Source: Cucumis sativus
Taxonomy: Eukaryota; Streptophyta; Magnoliopsida; Cucurbitales; Cucurbitaceae
Length of the DNA: 64,000 nt
Reading direction: 5' to 3'
NCBI RefSeq assembly: GCF_000004075.3
Contig: NC_026658.2
Span: forward strand, 8,432,001 to 8,496,000
The notes beneath the pieces are model-generated. The model was not told the origin of the DNA and did no database searches. It saw only the letters and a program-made list of their open reading frames with translations. Shown one piece after another: positions 1 to 13,085 of this stretch (positions are counted from its first letter, which is position 1; the number at the start of each line of letters is the position of its first letter). A program made the translations under genes and the position numbers.

Positions 1-147
1 TTTTCATATTGTTTTTCAAAATGTAAATTAACAAATTGTCATTCAAGGTGTATGTGTGTGTATATATATATTATACATAATTTGGTTGGGCTGGGTTAAC
101 TTGACCTCTTACTGCACAATCCGACAACCCGACTCAACTTGTTTTTT
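1..147. other. AT-rich spacer flanking a solo LTR
   Basis: No gene is visible. There is a short TG/TA microsatellite near position 50-75. A GGTTGGGCTGGGTT-type stretch follows, and its counterpart (CCCAACCCAACC / GGTTTGGGTTGGG) reappears just after the solo LTR at about 2065-2100. This suggests the LTR landed inside an older repeat. Confidence 0.5.
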
Positions 148-2045
148 TAGGGGATAAAAGCTCTAGGAAGCAAAAGATTTTACAACATCATTTCTCATTT
201 TAATTTGACAATCCCAAAATACCAATATATTGACAAAATAATACATAAACTAATTTTCTTATTATAACTTAAAGGCTAAGCATGCTTTCTAATTATAGAT
301 TAGATAAATAAAAACTTACTTAGTTTGACGCCTGTGAATCTACTAAAACTCCAAATTGGAACACCTCCCGTCGGAGCCTTCCTATTCTTTGGGATGAGAT
401 TGATTTGTAGAAACTCGGATGAAAAAAAAATTTAGAGAGAAACTACTTTTGCAGAGAGCAAAATCATAAGTTTGATTAAGAAAAATGATTTTTCTTATGC
501 ATATTTATAACTCTCTTTGCTTGAGGAAGTTGGAGAGAACCATCAGATTTTATTAATTTAAAAAATATTAAATCAATATAAATTTAAAATATACTAATTA
601 ATTAATTAATAATTAATTAAATCATATTTAACTAATATTTTATTTAAATTATATTTAATGAATATCTTGAATTAATTTAATTAAATCAAATTAAATTAGA
701 TAATTAAATTTGAATATTAAATTAAACTAAACTATTAATTAATAGCTAAATTAGATAGTTTATATTTAACTTAAATTAAATTTGAATCATATTCAAATAT
801 AAGTTTATCTCGTAACGAATACTTTTAATATGAATCTGATTCACATTAAATTAATATTTGATCTCTCATAGATTAATTTTGAACAATATCTAAAATTAAA
901 TTTATATAATAAAATTTGATTAAAATATGTAAACTTTATATTATAACATATCACCATACATTATACTAATTTCCAAAGTAAATTTGAACATTTCAAATTA
1001 CAACCAATATAAATAAACCTCATTACCCTTTACGAGCTAGGAAGGGGACCTAATGGACCTACAAATTAGAAGTTACAACGATATGAGATTAATTGGTTGA
1101 TTAACCACATTAATCAATATTCGCTAACTGTGTGTACACTCATAAGACTCACATTAATCAATTAGATATATTTCTGGGTGTACGAATATAAACCAATAAT
1201 AGTAAGTTAGTCCTTCACGAGTGTTCTAACACCAGCTCAGTAAATTACCATTTTACCCTTGAGTTGCTTCTAGTCCTTAAATACTAGTGCTCTTCTAATG
1301 AATAACCTGTTTATGCTCCAACCGAATAAACATAGATCCCTCTCGTGTTATAGAGAGCGTAGGACCCTTTGTTCAAGTCTCAAAGACATCATTTAAGAGA
1401 ACACTCATCTACTTACCCTTTAAGTAGGAAAAGAGTGAATTTCATCTTGTGTAATTAAGTTCCCAGCTCATCACTCGGTCTTGTCCCTAAAATGATAAGT
1501 ATATTGAGTCAAAAATTTGGCCACTCTCACTTGTACAAATCAAAGGACAATCCCTAGCGAACAAGAGTTCATAATACACTTAGGATTAAGACTAAGTTAT
1601 CTAGGTCATCCTAATGAAATAGAAACTCAACTAGTTAAAGAAGTTACATCTAGTGATTACTATTTCGTGGTCCGATCTTATACAAACTCATTGCATATGG
1701 TACTCTCACTCGTATGTTAACTACACGAACACGTTAGATCATTGCGTTTGTATCAAATAAAAAGTGAGTCGTATCCATAGTATTACCAAGATAAGATACC
1801 TAACCTTATTCATATACTATAGACTGTTTAAGCTAAGTTTGAACATTGATACATGTATGTCTCTACATACTGTTCATGACTCATCAAACATCTTAATTGA
1901 TGTTAGTTTATTGGATTTGGATTATGAAAACAAAACTAATAATATAATCAATAACATTTATTGAAATTACAATAATAACACTTTATTAATAACAGTCAAT
2001 GGATTATATTTACAATCTATGAGTTTTAGGACATAAATTCCAACA
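148..2045 (-). mobile_element. Solo LTR, copy A (LTR retrotransposon remnant)
   Basis: On the minus strand this unit begins TGTTGGAATTTATGTCC and runs about 1.9 kb. The whole stretch aligns by eye with 28281-30177 (copy B), in the same orientation. A TATA-like TTATAAATA lies on the minus strand near 500-510, as expected for an LTR promoter. No internal coding region or second LTR follows, so it is a solo LTR. The TG/CA end at 2045 is clear. The other end is blurred by poly-T on both sides; GTTTT at 141-145 and 2046-2050 may be the target duplication, but the poly-T makes this ambiguous. Small open frames inside it are not genes. Confidence 0.75.
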
Positions 2046-3396
2046 GTTTTTTTTTCCAATTTTCTAACCCAACCCAACCCTTACGGTTTGGGTTGGGTAA
2101 TATAAATTTGTCGGGCTACCCGTTTTTTTTAACATCCCTAGTAGGTGTGGACTTCTTCGAAGATGACATCTGGTGATGAGAGATGATATATTTTTCTTTT
2201 TTATGTATTTGTTTCAAGCGAATATTGTAAGACTTTTTTTCTAATGAAACATGTTATAATTTTATAAATTAAACTTTGGTATTTTAATGTAGTTATAGTT
2301 TTCGTTAAGTTTTGTTTGGAAATTTTATTGAATTTAAATCGAATTGGAACTAAAAAAATGTACACAAATTACAAAAAAAAAGAGATTATACTAAAAAATA
2401 AAAACAACTTCTGACGCATAAAGGTGTCAACAGTTGTTACTCACTCTTGATGCTTAGAAAGGGCATCAGAAAATGTTCAATCCTGACACCGTGCGAGGGT
2501 GTTGGGAGATTTCCACAACCTCCCGACACCTTTTGAGGGCTTTGAGAGATGTCCACACTGTCACAATGCATCGGAAGATGTCCATGATCTCCCGACACTG
2601 CATGTTGTGCGTCGGAAGATCGTCTCCTCACCCATTTTGTTCGACCTTGACCCCAACAAGTGTTTATGGGTTGGAAAATTTCCCTTTCTTTGTAGTGATT
2701 GGTTCTCGTGATAAATATGCTAGAACTAACATTCCTAAGAAAGTAGGATCATTTCTTCATAGTAGCCGGAAAAAAAAAATTACAAAGAAAGTGGCCATTT
2801 GTTGAAGGAAAACTGAGAAAAATTTATTGAAGAATTTTACAAGTGAATTTGGCTCTAAAGTAATGAAAAGAAAAAAAATTGAGGTGCTGATTTGATCATT
2901 ACAAGTAAAAAAAACTTAAATAAGCTGCCCGCATTTGATGCTATTTTGAAGTTTATAGCACCATGACATTGCTCAATTTGATGCTCTTGGGTGTGCAAGC
3001 ACTCTAACGCTAGTTTTCCATTTATTTACAAAAATGCTAATGCTTCTTATTTTGGCCTGTTTTCTTTCATTTTATTAGCTTCAAATTGAATGATTCTTTT
3101 TTCATTTGACTCATTGGCTGCTCTACATCATTATTTCCTTCAAAATGAAAATTTATATTGAATAAATGATGCAATATCAAAAATCTTAAGCTACAAAAAG
3201 TAGTTAATTTTTAGTCCTAAAAATAGGCCTTTTATCCATTACCAATATCCCATTAAATACAAAAAGGAAAAAAAAAGTTAGAAACAATAACAATAACAAT
3301 AAACAATACTACTTGCCGGCGAAACTTAAGTTTTCAAATATAAAGAAAGATTCTATCACAAGCATCGAAGTCGTCTCCTTCGATTTACATCTTCCT
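2046..3396. other. Intergenic region upstream of the P450 gene
   Basis: It holds the CACTA terminus annotated at 2437-2697, then AT-rich sequence with no coding region I recognise. The overlapping open frames at 2437-2805 on both strands come from the GC-richer subterminal repeats of that terminus. Confidence 0.5.
2437..2697 (+). mobile_element. Right terminus of a CACTA-like DNA transposon
   Basis: The segment ends CCCTTTCTTTGTAGTG at 2697, the complement of a CACTAC terminal motif. The preceding 250 bp is GC-rich for this window. It is made of degenerate repeats of CTCCCGACAC and CGGAAGATGTCC in both orientations, the usual look of CACTA subterminal repeats. I could not find a matching left end, so the element is truncated or starts in unrecognised sequence. 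Confidence 0.5.
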
Positions 3397-3404
3397 TATA
3401 TAAA
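3397..3404 (+). promoter_or_regulatory. Candidate TATA box of the P450 gene
   Basis: TATATAAA lies 39 bp upstream of the ATG at 3443. If used, transcription would start close to the ATG, giving a very short leader. This is positional inference only. Confidence 0.4.
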
Positions 3405-3442
3405 ATTATATCGAACTTATCAACCTTCATTTGAGTTCATCA

Positions 3443-6400
3443 ATGGAGGATTTCGAAAGCTACATAATTCTCTTCTTCATATGGTTGGTTTCCACCTTAA
3501 CAATTCGTTTAATCTTTGCCAAAAACAAACATAACTCTCATCTTCCTCCAAGCCCTTTTGCTCTCCCCATCATTGGCCATCTCCATCTCCTCGGTCCGTT
3601 GCCCCACAAAGCTTTCCACAAGCTGTCGAACCGCCATGGACCTCTAATGCACCTCCGCTTAGGATCAGTCCCTTGCGTTGTAGTTTCCTCACCTGAAACC
3701 GCAAAACAAGTCCTCAAAACTCAGGAATCTTCCTTCTCAAATAGACCTCATTTGTCAGCAGTTGACTATCTAACCTATGGCTCAGCTGATTTCTCCTTTG
3801 CTCCTTATGGACCTTATTGGAAGTTCATGAAGAAACTTTGTATGTCGGAGCTCCTCGGAGGAAGAACGCTCGACAGCCTCCGTCCCATGAGAGAGGACGA
3901 GATTCGTCGGTTTCTACGGTCGTTGCAATCAAAGGCAGCCGATGGAAAAGAAGTTGATGTTGGAGGGGAGTTGATGAGGCTGAGCAACAATGTGATATCA
4001 AGAATGACATTGGGGAAAAGATGTGCTGAAGAAGAGGAAGAAGCTGAGGGAATAAGGAAATTGGTGAAGGATATAGCTGTACTTACAGGGACTTTCAATG
4101 TTTCAGATTATATTTGGTTTTGTAAGAATTTGGATTTGCAAAGGCTTGGGAAAAGGCTTAAGGAAGTTCGTGAGAGGTTCGATGAGATGATGGAGAGGAT
4201 GATAAAGGAACATGAAGATAATTGTAGCGATGGGAAAGTGAAGGATTTGCTTGATATTTTGCTTCTTAAGTTTGGAGATGAAAATTCGGAGGTGAAGTTG
4301 ACGAGAGAGAATATTAAGGCCTTTGTTCTGGTAAATATATATATATTTATTTATCTTTTTAATTACATTATACCCCTTTTAATTTTCTCTTTCTTTATAC
4401 TCTCTACCTTCAAAATTGACCAAACTTTTACACTTATAATCATTTACATTTGGATATATATTCTATTTAAAGAGGAGTTTAGATTTCCTAAGTTGGTTTT
4501 AAATAATCAAATTTAGTAGGGTTAAATATATATTTTTTTATTCATTTTTCACATTTATGAATAGTTCTATTTTACGTCTGCATACATGCCTCAAATACAT
4601 ACTCCATAACTGAACTCAGTGTTTTTGAAAACTCTTTTAGGAGATTGTTGTTTGATCAAAAGCTATTGTTATGGTTAAAGTTTTTAGCTGTTAGGTTACT
4701 CTTCTCATTTGCACTGATGAGTAAAACATAATAAGACGTTAAAATCCTGAGAAACCAACTAGTCTTCTTCTTGTACTCGGTGGTTCCCCATCCACATAAA
4801 CAAACTACCATGTTTCGCCACTCATACATTGTTCCTTTCTAAATTTTCTTTTAGCTCTTCCTTTAACTACATGCAAATAATAGGCGGACTTACGGTAACT
4901 TCAAATGAACTCATTAGTACACTAAATACCTTTTAACCAACTCTACTCACATATGATGTGATATTCTCTTTTTTCTCACTCAACCAACTTCTTTATGAAA
5001 TTGTAGTAGGTTTTGTCTCGTATAACTAATACATTTCTCATCTTTTTTTTCACCAAAAATAATTTAATAGGATTGTCCCACGATCATTTCTTTTTCCTAA
5101 TTTTTTTTCAAATAAGGTTAGGGTAATTACTCAAATAATCACGTCATTCCCTAGAGTTTAATCCAAATTTAATTCTCAAATGAGTGTTTGAAATAATAGT
5201 TTAAGTTTGAGGTGTAGATTACTTACCGTTTATAGAAAAATCAATTATAATAAATTTTGTCTTTTACTAGTTTTGGTGTATGTTTGTCAATTTTTTCTGT
5301 TTTTGAAAATACCAGTTTTTTTTTCTTCCTTTCATCGTTAATTTTCTCATCAATTTTTTACTTTCTCCAATTACTCACACGTGTGTGTATTTATGCATAT
5401 CTGATTACCTAACCAAAAATTTCACAAAATCACATATTTTTTTCTTAAATTTCCAAATTTAAATTAATTAGCATCAATAACAAATTAATCTGAAAGTAAA
5501 ATTATCCCAATTGGATGTTACATAAATTAACTTTATTTTCAAATATCCATTTTTTTACTAAATTTAATATGGTCATTTTAAAAAATAGCAAAATAAATAT
5601 ACTAAATTTAATAGAGACATTTTAAAAAATAGTAAAATAAATTAAAATATTTACAAGGTATAACAAAATTTTGAATTCTATCACTAGTCTTTTATCATTA
5701 TAACATGTCAATAACTATTGATAAAAAGAATCTTTTAACTCGAATTTGTTTAATATATCAATGTCATCGGAAATATCCCTATAAAACAAATAAAATTCAA
5801 ATTTTTATAAATTTTACCCAATTTAACATGTATATCATTTATATTATTTTATATCAATGACATTTTGATAGTTATTTGTATGTTTCCCATATAGTTCTTT
5901 TTCACACTGCATGTTGATACAAAATTCATGTAAACGTAGAAATATTGATATGTCTACGAAAATTTATATATGGTGAACCATCCATAAAAAAGATTTGTGA
6001 TTGTTAGTATGAATAATTTTGTAGGACATATTTGCAGCAGGAACAGATGCATCAGCGATAACAATAGAATGGGCATTAGCAGAGCTAATAAACCATCCAA
6101 ACATAATGAGGAAAGCAAGAGAAGAAATTCATAAAGTTGTAGGAAATAACAAAGTGATTGAAGAATCAGACATTCCCAATCTTCCTTATCTCCAAGCAAT
6201 AGTAAAAGAGACATTAAGGCTTCATTCAAGCCCATTGATAGTGAGGGAATCAACTGAGAGTTGCACAATAAATGGTTATGAAATTGCACCAAAAACTCAA
6301 GTTTATGTGAATGTTTGGGCCATTGGGAGAGACCCAAACTATTGGGAAAATCCTCTTGAGTTTGAGCCAGAAAGGTTTATGGACAAAGAAGGGAGCTCGA

Positions 6401-6654
6401 GTGTGATCAGTGGTGATTTGAGAGGGCAAAATTTTCAGTTGTTGCCATTTGGGAGTGGAAGAAGAAGCTGTCCTGGAACAACTCTTGCTTTGTTGATGAT
6501 TCAAACAACTTTAGGTTGTATGGTTCAATGCTTTGATTGGAAGGTTAATAATGGGAAAGTTGATATGGAAGAAGGGCCTGGCCTTACTCTTCCTAGAGCA
6601 CACCCCTTGGTTTGTGTTCCCAAGCCTTGTTTAACTCCGTTTCCATCGCTTTGA
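3443..6654 (+). CDS. CYP93A: Cytochrome P450, CYP93A type (two exons)
   Basis: Exons 3443-4330 and 6025-6654, joined in phase 0 by a GT..AG intron of 1,694 bp, give 505 aa. This is the usual size for an ER-anchored plant P450. The ATG at 3443 starts MEDFESY followed by a hydrophobic anchor (about 7-25), then the proline hinge [18 protein letters not shown]. Other landmarks are ETLR (358-361, ExxR), PERF (411-414) and the haem loop [10 protein letters not shown] (438-447, Cys445). The LIVREST stretch after the ExxR helix and the overall sequence fit CYP93, whose members act on flavonoids, isoflavonoids and related phenolics. Two oddities: the I-helix reads AGTDAS where the family has AGTDTS, so the proton-relay Thr is Ala305; and [13 protein letters not shown] is one residue shorter than the usual form in SRS5. 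No stop or frameshift is seen, so it could be a working enzyme with altered chemistry or an early pseudogene. The substrate is unknown. The intron carries a 44-bp tandem duplication near 5557-5643. Confidence 0.92.
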
Positions 6655-7175
6655 TTACAGTCATATATATTATCTTTAGATTACAAAGTAGAGATCCACG
6701 TCTAGCTTACCTGTTGAAGCTAAGTATACTCTATGAGTTAAAATGTGTTTATGGTTTTAGCGCAAGGAGAATATTCTTGATGGAGAATATTCTTGATGTA
6801 AACCAATCAAACGTCAAATTATTAATTAGATTTTATTTAATCATTCGAATCTAATTTTAATATTTGTCTATTTTATTATTTTTAATAAAATTTAAGTACG
6901 ATTAAAAATGTCTATTTTGATAGCCTTTGTCCATCAAGTAGGCAGACATCAAGAAAGCTCGCCCATCAAGTACATAGAACAATAATAAACTCCAAACAAG
7001 TTTTTAACCTGAAATTTGTATCTATATCGATACATAACTTAGACACCTAGTTTATACTTTATAAATAGACACACAAACGACAAAGATGCAAAAAATACAT
7101 AGAACTACAAACCAACTTCAAACAACTCCTGCAGAATATCAACAATTACATAACATGCATAACTTCAAAACTATA
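6655..7175. other. P450 3' flank
   Basis: This is AT-rich 3' flank. It holds a 16-bp direct duplication (GAGAATATTCTTGATG) near 6767-6798. No gene is seen. Confidence 0.45.
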
Positions 7176-8860
7176 CACTACAATAAAAATGGTCTACCAC
7201 ACAACATTTAAAAGCTAACAGATTTAAAATTCTTGATAGTTTTTTGTAGTCATTGTATCACCTGCGAAGGTATGACGATTATCTATGATAGATTGAAAAA
7301 ACTGTCACAATAAGATTGTCATGACGAAAAAATAAATGTCACATATCCAGTAGCGTATAGACAAATAATGAATGTCATTATTTTATATCGTATGACAGTT
7401 AGTTATTTGTAATTTTTTGCATATTGACAGCTGTTATGAAATATCATGAATTTATATCATTTGACATGTTTTGCATGTCAAGAACGTGTCTAGCATGACT
7501 ATCATTGAATTTCAATAACATACTTAACATGACTATAATTAAATGTCAAGAATATCTTTACATTGACAATTTTTTTTAGGAAATCAAATGTCATATACTC
7601 ATGTATTACCATATTTCTTTTTACAAGAAAATACATTAACCGAAGGTCATTATTTCTTGCAGTCCTGCCATTACACAAACCAGTTCAATTACAAAGAACT
7701 TCTAATTACTTACATATATATACACACACATTATCTTACACTTTATAATATTTGTACAAAAAAATTGACTAATAACCATTTTTGGTAAATGGTTTACAAG
7801 AATCTACATGTAGTAAAGTATGATAGGTACATGGCACACAGTCCAAGTTTTGAATTGTGGAGTTGAACATAGTGAGAGAGTGGTACCATGGCTTCATTAC
7901 TAAACCTAATAGGAAAATAAAAGGTTACCATATAGTTCACACTACACATTAAGATTGTCAATAATAGAGATACATATGTGTGGTTACCTTTCAATTAGTT
8001 GTTACAGTCATCGATCTTTAAAAAAATGATGTCATAATGCACACGAAAAACTATGAGTACGCCTACAATGTTGATTGAGTGGTGGTTTTAGTTACAAAAC
8101 AGTAACTTACTAACCTATACTCATATTAGTCTCACGAAAGTCTATCTACACACCCAAAAGATACACTATAACTATTTCAATTTAAATGATACCAAACATG
8201 CAAATAATGAAAACAACATATAACAATACATATTGTCTCTCATAAGTTCGAGATCCAAAGGTTGGAGTTGAGACGATAGTGAAGTACAAGCGAAGACATT
8301 TAATTCAACCTTTTTCTCAACCTTCTTCTTCCTTTTGAACCCTCTAATAGGTCCCATTTGAAACTCGAAAAAGAAGCTGACAGATGGCAAAAAAAAAAAA
8401 AAAAAAAAAAAAAAACTAACATGACGAAAAGATGCCACTGACTGTCGAACGAAATAAAAAACCTAACTTGAGAAATGGTCGACGGCGAGCAAGGATTGCC
8501 GATGATAGATGAATTTTGAAAATGGTCGGCAATGTTTAGAGAGGTTGAGGATGGATGTTGGAATCGTGATGGTCGGCGGTGTCTAGAGACGTTGAGAAAG
8601 GGTTTTCATGAGTTTTTCCAATTTGGGGAAAGTTGAAACGTCATTTATTAAATTTTATTTTGATAAATTTTAATAAATTATTTAATGTTTTTACCTTTTA
8701 TGACAACAAATAACCGTCATAGAAAAATGGAATCCTCAAACAGTGTTTTTCCCCAAAATTAAGAACGCAAAATTTGACATTTTATGATATTTTTTGTCTT
8801 CTCTAGCTCCGTTCAATTTGGGTTGTAGTGAGATGTTAGTAGGTCCTTTTTCTTGTAGTG
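7176..8860. mobile_element. Complete non-autonomous CACTA (EnSpm-like) element
   Basis: The left end is CACTACAATAAAAATGG at 7176 and the right end CTTTTTCTTGTAGTG at 8860, whose complement is CACTACAAGAAAAAG. It is flanked by the 3-bp direct repeat ATA (7173-7175 and 8861-8863), the target-site size of CACTA elements. The left ~350 bp carries many TGTCAT/TGACAG/GTCATGAC motifs in both orientations, and TATGACAAC/CCGTCATAG occurs near the right end (8698-8726); these are subterminal repeats. The interior (1,685 bp total) has no transposase frame and includes a poly-A run near 8390-8416. It therefore depends on an autonomous relative for movement. Confidence 0.82.
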
Positions 8861-9825
8861 ATAGAACTCACACACCCCAAAAGCTCAAAATTTTCAACTC
8901 CACAACTTCAAACAACTCATGCAAAATATCTAACAATCACAAATATAAAATTAATATACCATCGAACCATATAATTGAAAAACACAAATAACATATATTT
9001 TCATTAATCAAATGTAAAAAAATGTTATTACAAAGAAATATGTAAGGAGCTTTCGAGGTAAGGGTCATTATTGATCAAACGATGTAAAAATTTGATACAA
9101 TTACACAAAAAGAATTATCAATACAAGAGGCATGCAATAGTACAAGAAAAGGAATATGAATCAAACAATTACGATTGGGTATAAGAAAATACCACAACCT
9201 TAAGCTAATAAAAAAATTAGTACAAAAAAAATAGTAGAGTAGTGGAAGAAAGGGATCCAACCCACAAAGACTTCATGAATAAATTTACACAATTCAAGAT
9301 ACAAAATTAAAAAGGAAAAAAAATTCAAGAATCAAATAAATTCATGAAACAAGCGGGTGTTTTTTTTTTTTGGTAATCAAACAAGAAAGTAAAGAAAAAG
9401 CAATAAAATATTTTTGGAAGAATTTTTAGATTAAGACTTGCACAATACAAAGATGTTAGTTCTCTCTAATGGTAAAAGATGAGAATCAAGTGTTCTTGCA
9501 ATTTTCTTATCATTGAACAATAAATGCATTGTTAATTAATTTAGCACTCAACCAATTGGTTCAACACCCAATTGTCCTACAACAATGAATCATAAAATGC
9601 ATCAAAATTCATTGTAACGTTAATGAAAATACTTTTATCTCAATGGTTTCCACATGCTCAATTAAATTGCATACAGATCAAACGTATCATTTATGAAAAA
9701 CCTAAGATTTAAAAAATTAGGAATTCAATTGGTGAACCCTCAATATCAAATTCTAAAACCCCCAAATCAAATTGACAACAATCTAGATGAAAAGACTAGA
9801 ATTGGATTACCTTTTGATTGATGAT
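8861..9825. other. AT-rich spacer
   Basis: I see no gene, RNA or clear transposon terminus. It contains homopolymer runs and low-complexity A/T sequence. Confidence 0.4.
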
Positions 9826-12800
9826 CAGATTGTGTGTGTTGTCTTGGATATGGATGTTTGCCATATTTTACTTGGAAGACCATGACAATACGATATTCAA
9901 GTTGTTCATAAGGGGAGAGAGAACACCTATGAGTTCCAATGGATGAACAAGAAGATTGCGTTGCTGCACCTAAGCAAAAAGAATGAGGAAGGAGTCAATC
10001 AAAAGAATGCTAAAAGTCATCTTTTCGTCACTGTAAGTGGAAAGAAATTTCTAGAAACCAAAGAATCTGATATTTTGGGACTTGTTATTTTAGGCCCTCA
10101 TACTACAGAAATTTCCAGCTTGATTCCACCAAAGGTGCAAGACCCATTGAGCCAATTTCAACCTATAATGGAGGAGCCCTATGAATTGCCTCCTCTACGA
10201 GACATCCAACACATAATTGATTTGATACTCGACTCATCTCTTCCCAACCTTCCTCAATATTACAGAATGAGTCAATTCTTACACTAGTACATTGAAGATT
10301 TGCTGACAAAAGGGCATATTCACCCAATCATTAGCCCTTGTGCCGTACCAGCTCAGCTCTATTAACTCCAAAGAAGGATGGCAGCTGGAGGATGTGTGTA
10401 GACAGTCAAGCCATCAACAAAATCACGGTCAAGTATCGTTTTCCTATTCCAAGAATTAATGATCTCCTTGATCAACTTGGGGGAGCTCTTGTTTTTTCAA
10501 AGGTAGACCTAAGAAGCGGGTATCATCAAATTAGAATAAGGCCGGGAGATGAGTGGAAGACGGCCTTCAAGACTAATGAGGGGTTATTCAAATGGTTAGT
10601 GATGCCTTTTGGCTTATCAAATGCCCCAAGTGCCTTTATGCGGTTGATGCACCAATTGCTACATTTATTCTTAAACAAATTCGTAGTAGTCTACTTTGAT
10701 GATATCTTAATCTATAGCAAGAATGAAAAAGATCATATGCAGCACCTGAAGCTAGTTTTTGAAGGCTTTCAAAAGAGTAAGTTGTTCATTAATTTAAAGA
10801 AATGTATTTTCTGCACGGAAGAAATATCTTTCCTAGGCTTTATTATATCTGAAAATCAAGTGAAGATGGATGAAAGCAAGGTGGAAGCTGTAACTAAATG
10901 GTCGATTCCTAAACCAGTAAAGGAGATTCGAGCTTTTATGGGGTTAACATCTTTTTACAGGAAGTTTATTAAGAACTTTAGTTATATAACAGCTCCTATG
11001 ACTAATTGTTTGAAGAAGGGAGCCTTTTATTGGGGAGAAAAACAACAACACAGTTTTAACTCCCTCAAAAGAAAGCTTGCCAGCCAACCAGTCCTAAAAT
11101 TATCGATAGAATTCTTTAGTGAAAAGTTGAGTCCTTCTAGGCAAAATTGGAGCACATATGAGCAGGAACTTTATGCACTTGTTAGGGCCTTAAAACAGTG
11201 GGAGCACTACTTATTATCTAAGGAGTTTGTGCTGCTCACTGATAATTTCTCCTTGAAGTATCTCCAAGCACAAAAAAACATTAACAAGATGCATGCTAGA
11301 TGGGTATCTTATATCGAATGATTTGATTTCTTAATCAAGCATCAAGCAGGCAAAGAAAATAGAGTTGCAGATGCCTTAAGCAGAAAAGCGACTCTCCTCA
11401 TTGTGCTCTCAGTTGAAATTACAACCTTTAACTATCTTCCAATGCTATATGAGACTGATGAAGACTTTGGTGAGATTTGGAGTCATTGTACTGCTCATAT
11501 CCATGATCGAGATTATCTATGGTGGAAGGTTTTCTCTTTAAAGGAGACCAACTATGCATTCCACATACTTCCTTAAGGGAAGACCTAATAAAAGAAGCTT
11601 ATTTGAAAGGCCTAGCTGGACACTTTGGCCAAGAAAAGACTGGGCTAAAGTTTTTGTTAGAAAATAGAGTGATACAACCTTAGTATCAGAAATTGGTAGC
11701 TAAGATGTTGGGTTATTCGTTCGAAGTTATATACAAGTTGGGGCTTGAAAATAAAACAGTCGATTCTTTATCATGAATGCCTCCTACCGTTCATCTATGT
11801 AGTTTAACAGCCCCAACATTAGTAGATATATTGGTGTTCAAGGAAGAAGTGGAAGGAGATGAAAAGTTGAGCAAGATTATGACTGAATTGCAAACGGAGG
11901 AAAAAGACAAAGAAAGTAAATTTTCTATTCAACAAGGGATGCTAAGATACAAGGACATGTTAGTATTGTCGAAGACTTCAACCTTGATTCCAACAATATT
12001 ACACACCTATCACAACTCTGTGTTAGGAGGGCATTTTGGTCTTTTACATGCATATAAGAGGTTAACTGGTGAGCTGTACTGGAAAGGAATGAAATAAGAT
12101 ATTAAGAAATACTGTGATGAGTGTATGACATGTTAGAAAAAACAAGTCCTTGGCACCACTACAAATTCCAAATAGTATTTCAAGTGATATATCAATTGAT
12201 TTTATTGAAGGTCTATCAAGATCGAATGGGTTTGAAGTCATATTGGTGGTAGTGGATAGGTTCAGTAAATATGGACACTTCTTATCCCTGAAGCACCCTT
12301 TCATGGAAAAGACAGTGGCAGAGTTGTTTGTGAAAGAGATCCTGCAGCTACATGGTTATCCCAAGTCAATAGTGTCCGAACAGAGACTAGATATTCTTGA
12401 GCAATTTCTGGAACCAGATGTTTAAGATGTCTGGTACTAAATTGAATCGAAGTACAGCTTACCACCCACAAACAGAGGGCCAAACTAAAGTGGTCAACAG
12501 GGGAGTTGAAACCTATTTAAGGGGTTTCTATGGTGAACGGCCGAAAGAATAGACAAGATGGTTACACTGGGATGAGTATTGGTATAATACTACATTCCAG
12601 AGATCCCTAGGAATCACTTCTTTCTATGTAGTGTACGGTTAAATGCCTCCTTTGTAGGTGTATTATGGTGATCGCTATACTCCTAACTCAACTCTAGATG
12701 AGCAGCTCTAGGCAAGAGATGACGCTTTGGAAGTATTAAAGAAGCATCTTCGAATTGCCTAAGATAAAATGAAAAAGAATGTAGACTTGAAGCATCGAGA

Positions 12801-13085
12801 TGTAGAGTATGCAGTTGGAGATATGGTGTTTTTGAAGATTAGGCCTTGTAGACATATCTCCTTCCGATAGAAAAAGAATGTGAAATTATCTCATAAATTC
12901 TTTGGGTCTTATAAGATTGTGGAAAGAAGCGTTGAGATATGGAGTATGCAGTTGGAGTATGGTGTTTTTGAAGATTAGGCCTTAGACAAATCTCCTTGGA
13001 GAAGAAAAAGAATGAGAAATTATTTCCTAAATTCTTTGGGCCTTATATGATTTTGGAAAGAAGGGGTGAGATATGGAGTATTAAA
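9826..13085 (+). mobile_element. Decayed Ty3/gypsy retrotransposon pol region
   Basis: The domain order is that of Ty3/gypsy: the end of the aspartic protease (MDVCHILLGRP, ~9850-9885), reverse transcriptase (10338-11000, with the catalytic YFDDILIYS near 10700), RNase H (~11110-11400, ending with an ADALSRK-like motif), the integrase zinc finger (~11990-12150) and integrase core (12180-12560, with [12 protein letters not shown]). Several stops and frame changes break it (for example near 10287, 11321, 12097 and 12425), and the gag part and both LTRs are not recognisable. The RNase H part appears shortened and followed by partially repeated LSRK-like material at 11690-11790. It cannot be autonomous. 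Confidence 0.88.
12805..13081 (+). repeat. 137-bp tandem duplication in the integrase C-terminal region
   Basis: GAGTATGCAGTTGGAG starts at 12805 and again at 12942, followed each time by the same ~120 bp (GGTGTTTTTGAAGATTAGGCC... through GGAAAGAAG). The copied segment encodes the GPY-like tail of the integrase. The two copies differ by scattered substitutions, so the duplication is not recent. Confidence 0.75.

Noticed and set aside
2473-2805. 110-codon open frame with a normal-looking start
   Set aside because: It is built from the subterminal repeats of a CACTA end and continues into homopolymer A; no protein family is recognisable.
8172-8438. Open frame with a long phenylalanine run
   Set aside because: It is produced by an A/T homopolymer inside the CACTA element.
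9826-13085. Functional gypsy element
   Set aside because: Multiple stops and frame changes, an internal duplication, and no LTRs or gag.
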